Shown here in pieces: positions 17,069 to 26,374 of a stretch of DNA of 47,525 nt. The DNA is from Micromonospora deserti (GTDB taxonomy: Bacteria > Actinomycetota > Actinomycetes > Mycobacteriales > Micromonosporaceae): the NCBI RefSeq assembly GCF_003236335.1, contig NZ_POUB01000022.1, positions 1 through 47,525 on the forward strand, written 5' to 3'. Position 1 is the stretch's first letter. Each line of letters begins with the position of its first letter. Position numbers and translations under genes: made by a program. The notes under the pieces are model-generated. The model did no database searches, was not told where the DNA came from, and worked only from the letters and a program-made list of their open reading frames with translations.

Positions 17069-18144
17069 CCGACCCCTCCGGAGGCCCGGCCGGTGGTGCG
17101 GGCGTCACGGCGACGCCCGTCGACTCCGGCCCGGCCGAGGCCGACTGGGCGGCCGCCGTAGCGGCGGTGGGCCAGTTGCCGCCGGACGGCCGGGTGCTGC
17201 TGATCTGCCACGTCAACCCGGACGGGGACGCGCTGGGCAGCATGCTCGGGTTCGGCCTCGGGCTGCGCCGGCTGGGCGTACGGCGGCTTCAGGCGACCTT
17301 CCCGGGGCCGCCGGAGGTACCCGAGTCCTTCCGCGAGCTGCCGGGCACCGACCTGCTGGTGCCGGCGACCCGGGCGTACCCCGACCCGGACCTGGTCATC
17401 TGTTTCGACGCGGCGAGCGGGTCGCGCCTCGGCGAGCTGGTTGACCGGCTGGAGACCGCCGGTGCCGCGCTGGTGCTCGACCACCATGCCTCGAACACCC
17501 GGTTCGGCGGGATCAACCTGGTGGATCCGCACGCGGCGGCCACCTCGGTGGTGGCGGAGGAGTTGCTGACCCGGCTCGGCGTCCCGCTCGACGCCGCCAT
17601 TGCGGAGTGTCTCTACGTCGCGCTGACCACCGACACCGGCTCGTTCCGGTTCGAGGCGACCACCCCGGCGGTGCACCGGCTGGCGGCCCGGCTGCTGGCC
17701 ACCGGCATCCGCCCCGGCGACATCTCCCGCCGGATCTTCGACACCCGGCCGTTCGGCGCGGTCCGGCTCTTCGGCGAGGTGCTCTGCCGGGCCCGGCTGG
17801 AGCCCGCGGCGGCCGCGGGGCGGGGGCTGGTCTGGACGTACGCGACCCTCGACGACCTGGCCCGGCACGACCAGCGGCCGTACGTGCTGGAAGCCCTGAT
17901 CGACTCGGTCCGGTGCACCGCCGAGGCGGACGTGAGCTGCGTGGTCAAGCAGACCCGGCCCGACGAGTGGGCGGTCTCGATGCGCAGCAAGGGCGCGGTG
18001 GACGTCAGCGCGGTGGCGGTGGCGCTGGGCGGCGGCGGGCACCGGTTCGCCGCCGGGTTCACCGGGCGGGGCACCGTCGACGAGGTGGTGGGCCGGATCC
18101 GCGCGGAGCTCGACGGCGCGGTGATCGGCGGCGACCAGGGCTGA
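17065..18144 (+). CDS. nrnA: DHH-family oligoribonuclease / pAp phosphatase NrnA
   Basis: Degrades short RNA oligomers and 3'-phosphoadenosine 5'-phosphate with Mn2+; cytosolic. About 359 residues. DHH domain: CHVNPDGDALGS with His49, Asp53 and Asp55, then Asp115 (VICFDAAS) and the DHH motif at 139-141 (LVLDHHASN). The C-terminal DHHA1 domain has LGGGGHRFAAG. The first ~35 residues are a low-complexity extension. GTG 17065 overlaps the rbfA stop. Pairing with rbfA is conserved in many bacteria. Confidence 0.92.
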   Translation: MTDPSGGPAGGAGVTATPVDSGPAEADWAAAVAAVGQLPPDGRVLLICHVNPDGDALGSMLGFGLGLRRLGVRRLQATFPGPPEVPESFRELPGTDLLVPATRAYPDPDLVICFDAASGSRLGELVDRLETAGAALVLDHHASNTRFGGINLVDPHAAATSVVAEELLTRLGVPLDAAIAECLYVALTTDTGSFRFEATTPAVHRLAARLLATGIRPGDISRRIFDTRPFGAVRLFGEVLCRARLEPAAAAGRGLVWTYATLDDLARHDQRPYVLEALIDSVRCTAEADVSCVVKQTRPDEWAVSMRSKGAVDVSAVAVALGGGGHRFAAGFTGRGTVDEVVGRIRAELDGAVIGGDQG

Positions 18145-18284
18145 CCCGACCCGGATCGGCGGCTCCCGGGCGACCGGCGAACCGCCCCGCCCGGGCTGGG
18201 ACGGCGGCCCGGGTGTGAAGATCAGGGTCAGCTCCGGGGAGTGTCCACCTTCCCGCGTTCCATGACGGCGGGGAGAATTGCGGG

Positions 18285-18692
18285 ATGGAGCAGCCCCACG
18301 ACCTCACCGTCGAGGCGCCTCGCGCCTGGGACCGTCCCGTCGTCTCCGTGCCGGTACTCGTCTGCCTCTCCCTGGTCGGCGGCCGGTTCCCGTCCTTCTC
18401 GACGGAGGCCAACCTCTGGACGCTCGGCACCGGCGGGGTGTTGATCTGGATCGGTTTGAGCAACCGGGTGCCCCGCCGGCCCGCCCCCCGCGGGCTCGGC
18501 GCCGGCGCGGCCTGGTGGGCGTTGCCGGTGGTGGTGTTCGGGGTCTTCGAGGGGGCCACCTTCGTCCTGGCGGCGGGGGACGAGTTCCCCACCTTCTCCC
18601 GGCTGGCCGATCCGCTGCTGGAGGACCGGCTGGTCCGCTCCGCGGCCTGGCTGGCCTGGCTGTCCGCGTTCTGGGGGTTGGTGCGGCGATGA
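18285..18692 (+). CDS. Small membrane protein, function unknown
   Basis: 135 residues. After a short polar N-terminus there are about four hydrophobic segments: VVSVPVLVCLSLVG, LWTLGTGGVLIWIGL, AWWALPVVVFGVFEGATFVL and SAAWLAWLSAFWGLV. GGGAG-like sequence (18271-18275) lies about nine bases before the ATG. It overlaps the following DUF6186-like gene by four bases (ATGA), so the two are likely co-expressed and may form a complex. I do not recognise a specific family. Confidence 0.7.
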   Translation: MEQPHDLTVEAPRAWDRPVVSVPVLVCLSLVGGRFPSFSTEANLWTLGTGGVLIWIGLSNRVPRRPAPRGLGAGAAWWALPVVVFGVFEGATFVLAAGDEFPTFSRLADPLLEDRLVRSAAWLAWLSAFWGLVRR

Positions 18693-18901
18693 TGCGGACG
18701 GTGGCCATCGCGGGCTTCCTCGTGGCACTGGCGCTCTTCGCCGCCGTGGAGTGGGCGGCCCGCCGCGAGGGGTCCCGCATCCCGACCCTCGGCGAGGTGT
18801 GCGCGTACGTGATGCGCTACGAGGTGGGCCCGGTGCCGGTCGGCCGGATCGGCCTGTTCGGCTTCTGGTGGTGGCTCGGCTGGCACTTCCTGGCCCGCTG
18901 A
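18689..18901 (+). CDS. DUF6186-like small membrane protein
   Basis: 70 residues: one N-terminal membrane segment (VAIAGFLVALALFAAVEWAA), a short loop with SRIPTLGEVCAYVMR, and a second segment ending in GFWWWLGWHFLAR. The WWWLGWHF-like ending is typical of a small actinobacterial family of unknown function. ATG 18689 overlaps the previous stop (ATGA), indicating coupling. Confidence 0.7.
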   Translation: MMRTVAIAGFLVALALFAAVEWAARREGSRIPTLGEVCAYVMRYEVGPVPVGRIGLFGFWWWLGWHFLAR

Positions 18902-19267
18902 CCCGCACCGGCCGGCCACCCCCGCTCCGGCCGGCCGAGCGGTCGGGTCCTGGTTGGCTGAGCACCGCTCCGGCCGGCTGACCTGGGTTCCGGCCGGGCG
19001 GGCCGGCTCGGTCCAGATGTCGGGAACAGCGGGCAGCATGTGGACCTGAACGATAACTTGGGAACGGCCGGCGTCGCCGTGGTGGCGCTGGTCGTGGGCG
19101 GTGGGGCCGCACCCGGCGCCGCCTCCCTCCAGGGTCGGACCGACCCGGGTTCACGCTGCCCCACCAGTCGCTCCGGTGACCCCGGACCGCTGCCGGGCGC
19201 TCCGCAGGACCGCCCGTGAGGGCCGCCGTCCGGCGGCGGCTCGCACCCCTGGAAGGGGATCACCACC
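18902..19267. other. Intergenic stretch with no confident gene
   Basis: Contains three copies of a GCTCCGGCCGGC-like motif (18924, 18967, 18987) and an AT-richer island with GAACGATAACTT near 19049-19060. A weak plus-strand frame, GTG 19040 to TGA 19219 (59 codons, one hydrophobic segment), has no good ribosome site and is not called as a gene. No tRNA or insertion sequence was seen. Confidence 0.5.
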
Positions 19268-19357
19268 ATGCCGACCAAGCCCAAGCCCGAGACCACCGAC
19301 GAGGCTCGCGAGCAGATGCGCCGCGCCCTGCAGACCTCGATGGACACCCGTCAGTGA
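19268..19357 (+). CDS. Possible 29-residue charged peptide
   Basis: ATG to TGA, 30 codons, reading MPTKPKPETTDEAREQMRRA then LQTSMDTRQ. It has a purine-rich GGAAGGGGA (19252-19260) about eight bases upstream, and codons are mostly the GC-ending preferred ones. The composition (Lys/Pro start, then a charged amphipathic helix) does not look like random GC-rich frame. No family recognised; it could be a small regulatory or ribosome-associated peptide. Confidence 0.5.
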   Translation: MPTKPKPETTDEAREQMRRALQTSMDTRQ

Positions 19358-19496
19358 CCCACGTCCAGCGGCGGTGACGCCGCCGACGTACCGCGCCGAC
19401 AGCGTCACCGCCCATCCGGCGTCCGGGCCGGCCCAACACCGATGACCCGGCCCTGACCGATCCGCCCCGCGCCTTCCGCCCGTCCCGTCGGCGTCC

Positions 19497-19508
19497 TATC
19501 GTCGCCGG
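19497..19508 (+). promoter_or_regulatory. Leaderless promoter of the decayed kinase gene
   Basis: TATCGT (19497-19502) six bases before GTG 19509, the same spacing as at map, dapA and ftsK. It marks the original start of the decayed gene. Confidence 0.4.
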
Positions 19509-19817
19509 GTGCCTGGTCGTCGGCAGCGCGGGCGCCGGCAAGAGACCCTCGCCCGCGAGGTCGCCCACCGGCTCGACCTCCCCCTGATCCACCTCGACCG
19601 GCACTTCTGGCAGCCCGGCTGGGTTCCCACCGACGAGGCCCGCTGGCGCGCCACGGTGGCCGGACTCGCCGCCCGCCCGGCCTGGGTGATGGACGGCAAC
19701 TACGGTGGCAGCCTCGATCTCCGCCTGCCCCGGGCCGACCTGCTCGTCTTCTGCGACTTGCCACTGGCTCGACGCCCTGCCCGTGCCGGTCCGATGATCC
19801 CGGTCCGATTCGGGTAA
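19509..19817 (+). pseudogene. Broken P-loop kinase (adenylate-kinase-like / topology-modulation type)
   Basis: From residue ~11 on, the GTG-started frame reads ETLAREVAHRLDLPLIHLDR, then FWQPGW, WVMDGNYGG and LDLRLPRADLLVFCDLP, matching the AAA/adenylate-kinase-like family often named topology modulation protein. The P-loop is not in this frame: GSAGAGK lies in another frame at 19522-19542. A missing base after AAGAG (expected AAGAGCACC, seen AAGAGACC) and a compensating shift just after the start codon scramble the Walker A in the open frame. The protein is also cut to ~102 residues instead of ~170-190, losing the lid and C-terminus. It cannot bind ATP normally; treated as a pseudogene. Confidence 0.7.
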
Positions 19818-19868
19818 GTCATGCCCCTCGTTGCGGCCCTTACCTGCCCTATGCCAGGATCGGCGGCG

Positions 19869-21194
19869 ATGACCCAGCCCGCCGCCACCGCCGTCCGCGC
19901 CGCCACGTCCCGGCGGATCGCCGCGCTCGCCCTGCCCGCTCTGGTGGTGCTCGCCGCCGAACCGCTCTACGTGCTGGTCGACACCGCGGTGGTGGGGCAT
20001 CTCGGCCGGATACCGCTGGCCGCGCTCGCGATCGGCGGCACGGTCATGACCCTGATCGCCTGGCTCGGCACCGTCGTCGCGTACGGCACCACGGGGCGGT
20101 CGGCCCGCCGCTTCGGGGCCGGCGACCGGGCCTCGGCGGTGGCCGAGGGCGTCCAGGCGTCCTGGCTGGCGCTCGGGGTGGGGGTGCTGGTCGCGCTCGG
20201 CATGCAGGTCGGCGGGGGCGCGTTGGCGCGTACCCTCGCCGGTGGCGGCGGCGAGGTGGCCGACGCCGCCGGGCAGTGGCTGCGCATCGCGGCGCTTGGC
20301 GCGCCCGGCCTGCTGCTCGCCGCCGCCGGCAACGGCTGGCTGCGCGGCGTGCAGGACACCCGCCGGCCGGTGGTGTTCGTGCTCGGTCCCAACCTGCTCT
20401 CCGCGCTGCTCTGTCCGCTGCTGGTCTATCCGGCCGGGCTGGGACTGGTCGGCTCGGCGGTGGCCAACGCCGTCGCGCAGACCCTCTCCGGCGTGCTGTT
20501 CGCCGCGGCGCTGGTCGCCGAACGGGTCTCCCTGCGAGCCCGGCCGCGGCTGATCGGGCAGCAGCTGGTACTCAGCCGCGACCTGCTGATCCGGGGTCTC
20601 GCGTTCCAGGCGAGCTTCCTCTCCGCCACCGCCGTCGCCGCGCGGTTCGGCGCCGCCACGGTGGGCGCGCACCAGATCGCCCTGCAACTGTGGTTCTTCA
20701 CCGCCCTGCTGCTCGACGCGCTCGCCATCGCCGCCCAGTCGCTGATCGGCGCCGCGCTCGGCGCCGGGGACGACGCCGGCGCCCGGGCCCTCGCCCGCCG
20801 GATCGGGCTGTTCGGCGCGGCCTGCGGGGCGGTGTTCGCCGTACTCATCGCCGCCGGCGCCGGCGTGGTCCCCGGCTGGTTCAGCTCCGATCCGCAGGTA
20901 CACGAACAGGCGATGGTCGCCTGGCCCTGGTTCGTGGCGATGCAGCCGCTGGCGGGCGTCGTGTTCGCCCTCGACGGCGTGCTGATCGGCGCCGGGGACG
21001 TCCGCTACCTGCGCAACCTCACCATCGTCGCGGCACTGGGCGGATTCCTGCCGGCGATCTGGCTGGCGTACGGGCTCGACCTCGGGCTGGGCGGCATCTG
21101 GGCAGGGCTCACGCTCTTCGTGGTGATCCGGCTGGCCGCGCTGCTGCTGCGGCTACGGTCGGGCGGCTGGGCGGTGGTCGGCGCGGTGCGCTGA
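19869..21194 (+). CDS. MATE family efflux transporter (DinF-like)
   Basis: About 441 residues with twelve predicted membrane segments in two similar halves, typical of MATE cation-coupled multidrug exporters of the DinF branch. Seen: PALVVLAAEPLYVLVDTAVVGHLG (first helix pair, with the conserved P, E and D), GNGWLRGVQDTRRP between halves, and GAHQIALQLWFFTALLLDALAIAAQSLIG in the second half. ATG 19869 starts directly before the first helix; an upstream ATG at 19821 is in frame but adds a non-conserved leader. It is commonly found near truB in this group; the physiological substrate is unknown. Confidence 0.9.
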   Translation: MTQPAATAVRAATSRRIAALALPALVVLAAEPLYVLVDTAVVGHLGRIPLAALAIGGTVMTLIAWLGTVVAYGTTGRSARRFGAGDRASAVAEGVQASWLALGVGVLVALGMQVGGGALARTLAGGGGEVADAAGQWLRIAALGAPGLLLAAAGNGWLRGVQDTRRPVVFVLGPNLLSALLCPLLVYPAGLGLVGSAVANAVAQTLSGVLFAAALVAERVSLRARPRLIGQQLVLSRDLLIRGLAFQASFLSATAVAARFGAATVGAHQIALQLWFFTALLLDALAIAAQSLIGAALGAGDDAGARALARRIGLFGAACGAVFAVLIAAGAGVVPGWFSSDPQVHEQAMVAWPWFVAMQPLAGVVFALDGVLIGAGDVRYLRNLTIVAALGGFLPAIWLAYGLDLGLGGIWAGLTLFVVIRLAALLLRLRSGGWAVVGAVR

Positions 21195-21343
21195 CCACCG
21201 CCCGACGCGCCCGCGCCGTCCCGGTGGCACCGATCCCCGACCGGACGACGACGCGCGAGGGTGCCGCCCCGCCGGGCCCGGTCCGAACCCCCGGCGTACG
21301 GCGGCGGCGCCGGGCCGGGCGCCGTCTGGCAGGCTTGGGTGTC

Positions 21344-22228
21344 GTGAGCGCAGACGGTCTGATCGTGGTCGACAAGCCGGGCGGCATGACGTCGCACGAC
21401 GTGGTGGGGCGGATCCGCCGGTTGGCGCGGACCCGCCGGGTGGGTCACGGCGGCACGCTCGATCCGATGGCCACCGGGGTGCTGGTGATCGGGGTGGGCC
21501 GGGCGACCCGGCTGCTCACCTACGTGATCGGGGCGGGTAAGAGCTACACCGCCACGATCCGGCTCGGCCAGGCCACCATCACGGACGACGCGGAGGGCGA
21601 GGTGATCACCACCATCCCGGCCGGCCTGGTCACCGACGACGCGATCCGGGCCGCGCTCGCCGCGCTGACAGGGGAGATCGACCAGGTGCCGAGCGCGGTC
21701 AGCGCCGTCAAGATCGAGGGGCGGCGGGCGTACCAGCGGGTGCGTGCGGGGGAGAGCGTCGAACTGCCCGCCCGCCGGATCACCATCTCCCGGCTGGCGG
21801 TGCTGGCGATCCGCCGGGACGAGCCCGACGTGGTGGACGTGGAGGTCGAGGTGACCTGCTCCTCCGGGACGTACGTGCGGGCGATCGCCCGGGACGCGGG
21901 ACTGGCGCTCGGGGTCGGCGGCCACCTGACCGCGCTGCGGCGTACCGCGGTGGGCGGCTTCACCCTGGCCGAGGCGGCCACCCTCGACGAGCTGGAGCGG
22001 CGCGCACCCGAGGTGGTCAACCTGCCGCTCGACGCCGCCGCCGACCGGTTCTTCCCGCGCCGTGACGCCACGGCGGACGAGGCCAAGGTGCTGTCCCACG
22101 GTGGCCCGCTGGACCCGGCCGGCATCGCCGGCCCGTACGCCGTCTTCGGCCCGGGCGGCGGACTGATCGCTATCGTCAGCGAGCGGAACGGCCGCGCCCG
22201 CGCGGAGATCGTGCTCGCCCCGGCCTGA
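21344..22228 (+). CDS. truB: tRNA pseudouridine(55) synthase TruB
   Basis: Makes pseudouridine-55 in the T-loop of tRNAs. About 294 residues. Seen: the N-terminal LIVVDKPGGMTSHDVV, the catalytic Asp40 in GHGGTLDPMATGVL, KSYTATIRLGQAT, the QVPSAVSAVKIEGRRAY motif, CSSGTYVRAIARDAG, and a C-terminal PUA-like domain. GTG 21344 gives the standard start; the long frame upstream is not conserved. Followed by a small hairpin and ribF. Confidence 0.95.
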   Translation: MSADGLIVVDKPGGMTSHDVVGRIRRLARTRRVGHGGTLDPMATGVLVIGVGRATRLLTYVIGAGKSYTATIRLGQATITDDAEGEVITTIPAGLVTDDAIRAALAALTGEIDQVPSAVSAVKIEGRRAYQRVRAGESVELPARRITISRLAVLAIRRDEPDVVDVEVEVTCSSGTYVRAIARDAGLALGVGGHLTALRRTAVGGFTLAEAATLDELERRAPEVVNLPLDAAADRFFPRRDATADEAKVLSHGGPLDPAGIAGPYAVFGPGGGLIAIVSERNGRARAEIVLAPA

Positions 22229-22232
22229 CGGC

Positions 22233-22247
22233 CGGAGCGCAGCTCCG
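22233..22247 (+). terminator. Short hairpin after truB
   Basis: CGGAGC-GCA-GCTCCG, a 6-bp perfect stem with a 3-base loop, a few bases after the truB stop and before ribF. A weak terminator or RNA-processing hairpin. Confidence 0.4.
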
Positions 22248-22302
22248 CCGGCCGGCCGGCGGACGTCGGCCCGCCGGACGGGCACAGCAGGGGAGGAGCA
22301 GC

Positions 22303-23232
22303 ATGCAGCGGTGGCGGGGGTACGACGCGGCGCCCGGTGGCTGGGGGCGGTCCGTCGTCACCATCGGTGTCTTCGACGGCGTGCACAAGGGGCACCAGGC
22401 GACCATCGGGCACGCCGTGGCGCGGGCCCGGGAGCTCGGGGTGCAGTCGGTGGTGGTGACCTTCGACCCGCACCCGGCCGAGGTGGTCCGCCCCGGCTCG
22501 CACCCGGCGGTGCTCACCGAGCCGGCCCGCAAGGCCGAGCTGATCGAGGCGCTCGGGGTCGACGTGCTCTGCGTGGTGCCGTTCACCCCGGAGTTCTCCC
22601 GGCTGCCCGCCGAGGCGTTCGTGCACGACGTCCTGGTCGAGCACCTGCACGCCGCGCTGGTGGTGGTGGGGTCGAACTTCCGCTTCGGGCACCGGGCCGC
22701 CGGGGACGTGGCACTGCTGGAGCGGCTCGGCCGGACCTTCGGCTTCGGCGTCGAGGGCGCCCCGTTGGTCGCCGAGGCCGGCACGGTCTTCTCCTCGACG
22801 TACATCCGATCCTGCGTCGACGCCGGGGACGTGACCGCGGCGGCCGCGGCGCTGGGCCGGCCGCACCGGCTGGAGGGCGTGGTGGTCCGCGGTGACCAGC
22901 GCGGCCGGGAGCTGGGCTTCCCCACCGCGAACCTGCTGTGCCACCGGTACGCGGCGGTGCCCGCGGACGGCGTCTACGCCGCCCGGCTGGTGCGCCGGGG
23001 GCAGCGGGAGCCGTTGATGGCGGCGGTGTCGGTCGGCAGCAACCCCACCTTCTCCGGCCGGGAGCGGCGGGTCGAGGCGTACGTGCTGGACTTCACCGGC
23101 GACCTCTACGGCGAGCGGCTGGCCCTGGACTTCGTGGCGCACCTGCGCGGACAGGTCCGCTACGACTCGATCGAGCCGCTGGTCGCCCAGATCGCGCAGG
23201 ACGTCGAGCGGACCCGCCGGGCGCTCGGCTGA
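22303..23232 (+). CDS. ribF: Bifunctional riboflavin kinase / FAD synthetase
   Basis: Converts riboflavin to FMN and FMN to FAD. About 309 residues. N-terminal adenylyltransferase domain with [12 protein letters not shown] (21-32), [12 protein letters not shown] and the [10 protein letters not shown] loop. C-terminal kinase domain from ~185 with [15 protein letters not shown] (197-211) and ADGVYAARL, then the FTGDLYG motif near the end. ATG 22303 follows a GGGGAGGA ribosome site. FAD made here serves ThyX, encoded further along. Confidence 0.95.
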   Translation: MQRWRGYDAAPGGWGRSVVTIGVFDGVHKGHQATIGHAVARARELGVQSVVVTFDPHPAEVVRPGSHPAVLTEPARKAELIEALGVDVLCVVPFTPEFSRLPAEAFVHDVLVEHLHAALVVVGSNFRFGHRAAGDVALLERLGRTFGFGVEGAPLVAEAGTVFSSTYIRSCVDAGDVTAAAAALGRPHRLEGVVVRGDQRGRELGFPTANLLCHRYAAVPADGVYAARLVRRGQREPLMAAVSVGSNPTFSGRERRVEAYVLDFTGDLYGERLALDFVAHLRGQVRYDSIEPLVAQIAQDVERTRRALG

Positions 23233-23237
23233 GGCGC

Positions 23238-23285
23238 CCCGGTTCGCGGCCCCCGGACCGGCGCCGCCGGCCCGGTTCGCGGCCC
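23238..23285 (+). repeat. 15-bp direct repeat upstream of rpsO
   Basis: CCCGGTTCGCGGCCC occurs at 23238-23252 and 23271-23285, 33 bases apart start to start, ending right where the putative -35 of rpsO begins. Could be a tandem regulator site or a local duplication. Confidence 0.6.
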
Positions 23286-23319
23286 TTGACCGGCCCGTCC
23301 GGGTGGGTGCTGGTAGTCT
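23286..23319 (+). promoter_or_regulatory. Weak candidate promoter of rpsO
   Basis: TTGACC (23286-23291) and TAGTCT (23314-23319) look like -35 and -10 boxes, but the 22-base spacing is too long for a standard promoter. The ~130-base leader that follows could hold an S15-responsive structure, which I cannot confirm. Confidence 0.3.
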
Positions 23320-23453
23320 GGCGGGCACGTCGGCTGACCGACGCGGGGCCTCGCGTGCCTGCACGACGCCGCGGGTGTGAGGTGCCGTCCGTCTCCCGGT
23401 CCTTGAACCGACATGACGGACACCCAACGATCAACCCACGAAACAGGGAGAAA

Positions 23454-23723
23454 ATGGCGCTCGACCAGGAAGCCAAGGCCAAGATCCGCGCGGAGTACGC
23501 GACCGCCGAGGGTGACACCGGTTCGCCGGAGGTCCAGGTCGCGGTCCTCACCAAGCGGATCGCCGAGCTCACCGAGCACCTGAAGGTGCACAAGCACGAC
23601 CACCACAGCCGCCGCGGGCTGCTGCTGCTGGTCGGCCGGCGCCGTCGGCTGCTCAACTACGTCCAGAAGAAGGACATCAACCGCTACCGGTCGCTCATCG
23701 AGCGGCTCGGTCTGCGCCGGTGA
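23454..23723 (+). CDS. rpsO: 30S ribosomal protein S15
   Basis: 89 residues, exact family length. Seen: the conserved [24 protein letters not shown] and [25 protein letters not shown] helices, and the C-terminal [12 protein letters not shown]. Binds the central domain of 16S rRNA. ATG 23454 has AGGGAG about four bases upstream. In many bacteria S15 represses its own mRNA. Followed immediately by a long stem-loop and then pnp, the conserved rpsO-pnp arrangement. Confidence 0.98.
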   Translation: MALDQEAKAKIRAEYATAEGDTGSPEVQVAVLTKRIAELTEHLKVHKHDHHSRRGLLLLVGRRRRLLNYVQKKDINRYRSLIERLGLRR

Positions 23724-23727
23724 CGTG

Positions 23728-23760
23728 ACGGGGGAGTGGCCCATCGGGCCGCTCCCCCGT
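23728..23760 (+). terminator. rpsO-pnp intergenic hairpin
   Basis: 15-bp stem (ACGGGGGAGTGGCCC against GGGCCGCTCCCCCGT with one G-U pair) and an ATC loop, starting four bases after the rpsO stop. In Streptomyces an rpsO-pnp intergenic hairpin is an RNase III processing site, so this may be a partial terminator, a processing site, or both. Confidence 0.7.
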
Positions 23761-23952
23761 TCCGGTACCACCACAGGAAGAACAGGGCCGTGCGACCACC
23801 CGAGCAGGGGCCGGTCAGCGTACCGGTCTCCGGTAGTGGCCCCCGGGCATCCCGGCATCTCGCCGGTCACCCCGGGCGCTTCGATCGAAGACCGGCCGTC
23901 TGAGCAGCTCCCGCGTCGTGGGCCCGCCGATGCGAAGGAGCACGACAGCACC

Positions 23953-26325
23953 ATGACCGAGACCAACCTCGGCACCGAATCCCGCACCGCCGTAATCGAC
24001 AACGGGGCCTTCGGCACCCGTGAGGTCACCTTCTCCACCGGCCGGCTGGCCCGCCAGGCCGCCGGCTCCGTCGTCGCCCAGCTCGGCGAGACGGTCGTCC
24101 TCTCCGCCACCACCGCCGGCAAGCAGCCGAAGGAGCAGTTCGACTTCTTCCCGCTGACCGTCGACGTCGAGGAGCGGATGTACGCCGCGGGCCGCATCCC
24201 CGGCTCGTTCTTCCGCCGGGAGGGCCGCCCCAGCGAGGACGCGATCCTCACCTGCCGGCTGATCGACCGGCCGCTGCGCCCGTCGTTCGTCAAGGGCCTA
24301 CGCAACGAGGTCCAGGTCGTCGAGACCGTCCTGTCGCTCGACCCGAAGCACCCGTACGACGTGGTGGCCATCAACGCCGCGTCGATGTCGACCAAGCTCT
24401 CCGGCCTGCCGTTCTCCGGCCCGATCGGGGCGACCCGGATGGCGCACATCGACGGCCAGTGGGTCGCCTTCCCGACCTACGAGGAGCTGGAGCGGGCCAC
24501 CTTCGACATGGTGGTCGCCGGGCGCGCTCTGCCCGACGGCGACGTCGCCATCATGATGGTCGAGGCCGAGGCCACCGAGAACACCGTGAAGCTGGTCGCC
24601 GGCGGGGCCACCGCCCCGACTGAGGAGGTCGTCGCCAGCGGCCTGGAGGCCGCCAAGCCGGCCATCCGCGAGCTGTGCCGGGCGCAGAGCGAGCTGGCCG
24701 AGGTGGCCGCCAAGCCGGTCGTCGACTTCCCGGTCTTCCTGGACTACGCCGACGACGCGTACGAGGCGGTCGCCGAGCTGGCCCGCGCCGATGTCGCCGA
24801 GGCCCTCCAGATCGCCGGCAAGGCGGCCCGCGAGGAGGCGCTGGACGCGATCCGGGCCCGCATGCACGAGGAGCTCGGCCCGCGCTTCGAGGGCCGGGAG
24901 AAGGAGCTGTCCGCCGCGTTCCGCTCGCTGACCAAGTCCGAGGTCCGCAGCCGGGTGCTGCGCGAGCAGGTCCGCATCGACGGCCGGGGTCCGCGCGACA
25001 TCCGCCCGCTGACCGCCGAGGTCGGCGTGCTGCCCCGGGTGCACGGCTCGGCGCTGTTCGAGCGGGGCGAGACCCAGATCCTGGGCGTCACCACGCTGAA
25101 CATGCTGCGCATGGAGCAGGCGCTGGACACCCTCTCCCCGGAGAAGTCCAAGCGCTACATGCACAACTACAACTTCCCGCCCTACTCGACGGGTGAGACC
25201 GGCCGGGTCGGTTCGCCGAAGCGGCGCGAGATCGGCCACGGCGCGCTCGCCGAGCGGGCGCTGATCCCGGTGCTGCCCTCGCGGGAGGAGTTCCCGTACG
25301 CCATCCGGCAGGTCTCCGAGGCACTCGGCTCCAACGGCTCCACCTCGATGGGTTCGGTCTGCGCTTCGTCGCTGGGCCTGCTCTCCGCGGGCGTGCCGCT
25401 GAAGGCGCCGGTCGCCGGCATCGCGATGGGCCTCATCTCCGACGAGGTCGAGGGCAAGACCCGGTACGTGACGCTGACCGATATCCTCGGCGCCGAGGAC
25501 GCGTTCGGCGACATGGACTTCAAGGTCGCCGGCACCCGGGACTTCGTCACCGCGTTGCAGCTCGACACCAAGCTCGACGGTATCCCGTCCGACGTGCTGG
25601 CCGCCGCGCTGCAGCAGGCCCACGAGGCCCGGCAGACCATCCTGGACGTGATGCAGCGGGCGATCGAGGCCCCGGCCCCGATGTCGGACTACGCGCCGCG
25701 GGTCACCACCGTCAAGATCCCGGTCGACAAGATCGGTATGGTGATCGGCCCGAAGGGGCAGACCATCAACGCCATCCAGGACGAGACCGGCGCCGAGATC
25801 TCCATCGAGGACGACGGCACCATCTACGTCGGCGCCACTAACGGCCCGTCGGCGCAGGCGGCGGTCGAGCGGATCAACGCGATCGCCAACCCGACGCTGC
25901 CCAAGGTGGGCGACCGGTTCCTCGGCACCGTGGTCAAGACCGCGGCGTTCGGGGCGTTCGTCTCGCTGCTGCCGGGCCGCGACGGCCTGCTGCACATCTC
26001 CAAGGTGGGCGACGGCAAGCGGGTCGAAAAGGTCGAGGACTTCCTCAACGTCGGCGACAAGGTCGAGGTGGAGATCGCCGACATCGACCAGCGCGGCAAG
26101 ATCTACCTGGACAAGGTCCGCCCGGAGGGCGCCGAGGCGCCGACCGCCGGTGAGGCGGCCGGTGCCGAGCGCCCGGCCGGCCGGGACCGGGGCGACCGGG
26201 GCCCACGCGACCGGGGCGACCGGGAGCGTGGCGGCGAGCGGGGCGGCCGTGGCCCGGACCGCGGCGAGGGTGGCGAGGGTGGCGAGGGCGGCGAGCGTCC
26301 GCGCCGCCGTACCCGGCACAGCTGA
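23953..26325 (+). CDS. pnp: Polynucleotide phosphorylase (PNPase / GPSI)
   Basis: 3'-to-5' phosphorolytic exoribonuclease and polyadenylation enzyme; forms a trimeric ring. About 790 residues. Order: RNase PH-like domain 1 (12-~150; [14 protein letters not shown]), helical linker, domain 2 (340-560; [16 protein letters not shown] and [15 protein letters not shown]), KH domain ([17 protein letters not shown] at ~599) and S1 domain (~655-730). The last ~55 residues are a Gly/Arg/Glu-rich tail with repeats of GGEG and RDRGDR, longer than usual. ATG 23953 has AAGGAG 12 bases upstream, a wide but workable gap. A 12-bp palindrome at 23879-23890 lies in its leader. Confidence 0.97.
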   Translation: MTETNLGTESRTAVIDNGAFGTREVTFSTGRLARQAAGSVVAQLGETVVLSATTAGKQPKEQFDFFPLTVDVEERMYAAGRIPGSFFRREGRPSEDAILTCRLIDRPLRPSFVKGLRNEVQVVETVLSLDPKHPYDVVAINAASMSTKLSGLPFSGPIGATRMAHIDGQWVAFPTYEELERATFDMVVAGRALPDGDVAIMMVEAEATENTVKLVAGGATAPTEEVVASGLEAAKPAIRELCRAQSELAEVAAKPVVDFPVFLDYADDAYEAVAELARADVAEALQIAGKAAREEALDAIRARMHEELGPRFEGREKELSAAFRSLTKSEVRSRVLREQVRIDGRGPRDIRPLTAEVGVLPRVHGSALFERGETQILGVTTLNMLRMEQALDTLSPEKSKRYMHNYNFPPYSTGETGRVGSPKRREIGHGALAERALIPVLPSREEFPYAIRQVSEALGSNGSTSMGSVCASSLGLLSAGVPLKAPVAGIAMGLISDEVEGKTRYVTLTDILGAEDAFGDMDFKVAGTRDFVTALQLDTKLDGIPSDVLAAALQQAHEARQTILDVMQRAIEAPAPMSDYAPRVTTVKIPVDKIGMVIGPKGQTINAIQDETGAEISIEDDGTIYVGATNGPSAQAAVERINAIANPTLPKVGDRFLGTVVKTAAFGAFVSLLPGRDGLLHISKVGDGKRVEKVEDFLNVGDKVEVEIADIDQRGKIYLDKVRPEGAEAPTAGEAAGAERPAGRDRGDRGPRDRGDRERGGERGGRGPDRGEGGEGGEGGERPRRRTRHS

Positions 26326-26374
26326 CGCCGAGCAAGCGCACCCCACCCACCCCTCGTCGATCTGGGAGCAACAC

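Noticed and set aside
19040..19219. 59-codon frame with one hydrophobic stretch
   Set aside because: No ribosome site or conserved feature; the second half is low-complexity. Kept only as a note in the intergenic entry.
19813..19844. GGTAAG ... CTTACC hairpin after the decayed kinase
   Set aside because: Only six base pairs with a 20-base loop; too weak to call a terminator or element end.
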